Shown piece by piece: positions 63,849-64,000 of a stretch of DNA of 64,000 nucleotides; the stretch's first letter is position 1; each line of letters opens with the position of its first letter. This stretch comes from Deltaproteobacteria bacterium GWC2_55_46 (lineage in GTDB: Bacteria > Desulfobacterota > GWC2-55-46), in the NCBI GenBank assembly GCA_001595385.3, contig LVEI03000001.1:248001-312000 (forward strand), written 5' to 3'. The notes below the pieces were generated by a model. That model saw only the letters and a list, made by a program, of their open reading frames with translations. It ran no database searches and was not told where the DNA came from. The translations under genes were made by a program, and so were the position numbers.

Positions 63849-64000
63849 CTAACTCGCCTTTCTCTCTTTCAGCCTCTCTATCTCATTTCTTAGGTCCTGC
63901 ACCTCAAAGTCCCTTTCAAAGTGCAGTAACCTGTCCAATCTCTCGATCTGGTCCATCCGCTTTTTAAGCTCCCGCTCGAGCCTGAACCTCTCGATGGAAT
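63849..64000 (-). CDS. C-terminal part of a coiled-coil protein (partial)
   Basis: Fifty codons to the stop at 63849-63851, running off the window edge. The sequence is almost entirely charged heptad-like helix (ERFRLERELKKRMDQIERL, then LRNEIERLKERKAS). It lies upstream of the histidine kinase on the same strand with about 105 bp between, so may share its transcript. Too little is present to name it. Confidence 0.55.
   Translation of the reverse strand, partial: SIERFRLERELKKRMDQIERLDRLLHFERDFEVQDLRNEIERLKERKAS

Overview
The window is a GC-rich, densely packed bacterial chromosome segment, most likely from a deltaproteobacterium in the broad sense (Desulfobacterota/Myxococcota-like). This is inferred from three things: the gene order pheA-hisC-aroF-tyrA-aroA-cmk-ispH-rpsA-sppA-ihfB, a DUF4388 receiver protein next to a degenerate GGDEF protein, and MSHA-like pilus genes in a non-gammaproteobacterial arrangement. 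Nearly every gene up to 62 kb is on the + strand. The two genes to the right of 62.2 kb are on the - strand. I saw no rRNA, tRNA, CRISPR array or intact insertion sequence.

Layout. 1-2.8 kb: end of a probable outer-membrane protein, a zinc/manganese-type ABC transporter binding protein and permease, and a convergent sugar-nucleotide epimerase. 3.1-18.0 kb: housekeeping block with dnaE, accA, the phenylalanine/tyrosine/shikimate genes (pheA, hisC-like, aroF, tyrA, aroA), then cmk, ispH, rpsA, sppA, ihfB and a HIT hydrolase. 18.0-24.8 kb: a ZTP (pfl) riboswitch with its terminator, followed by a monomeric NADP isocitrate dehydrogenase and both subunits of ATP-citrate lyase, key enzymes of the reductive TCA cycle. 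The large lyase subunit is about 900 residues. 24.9-45.9 kb: a complete-looking MSHA-type type IV pilus locus: E and G assembly proteins, pilins, four minor pseudopilins, a large MshQ-position surface protein, M ATPase, N TPR protein, PilM/N/O/P-like proteins, secretin and a SPOR protein. It is interrupted by three GT-C/YfhO-type membrane proteins. 46.0-62.0 kb: miaB, a DUF151 nuclease, two degenerate signalling proteins, a PHP phosphoesterase, a PQQ-propeller lipoprotein, a GH57 glycosidase, mutS, an AMIN amidase, glnD and a Xer recombinase. 62.0-64.0 kb: a dif-like site beside the recombinase gene, tandem palindromic repeats, and a receiver-PAS histidine kinase with the tail of its neighbour.

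How the parts fit. Isocitrate dehydrogenase plus ATP-citrate lyase suggest CO2 fixation, or at least citrate cleavage, by the reductive TCA cycle. The riboswitch ahead of them would tie this operon to one-carbon folate/purine status. The gene orientation flips at the dif-like site, so the right end of the window is plausibly the replication terminus. The best candidates for something undescribed are the ZTP riboswitch-idh-acl arrangement, the xer/dif pairing with its flanking repeats, and the pseudo-GGDEF plus pseudo-receiver/DUF4388/GTPase-like pair.
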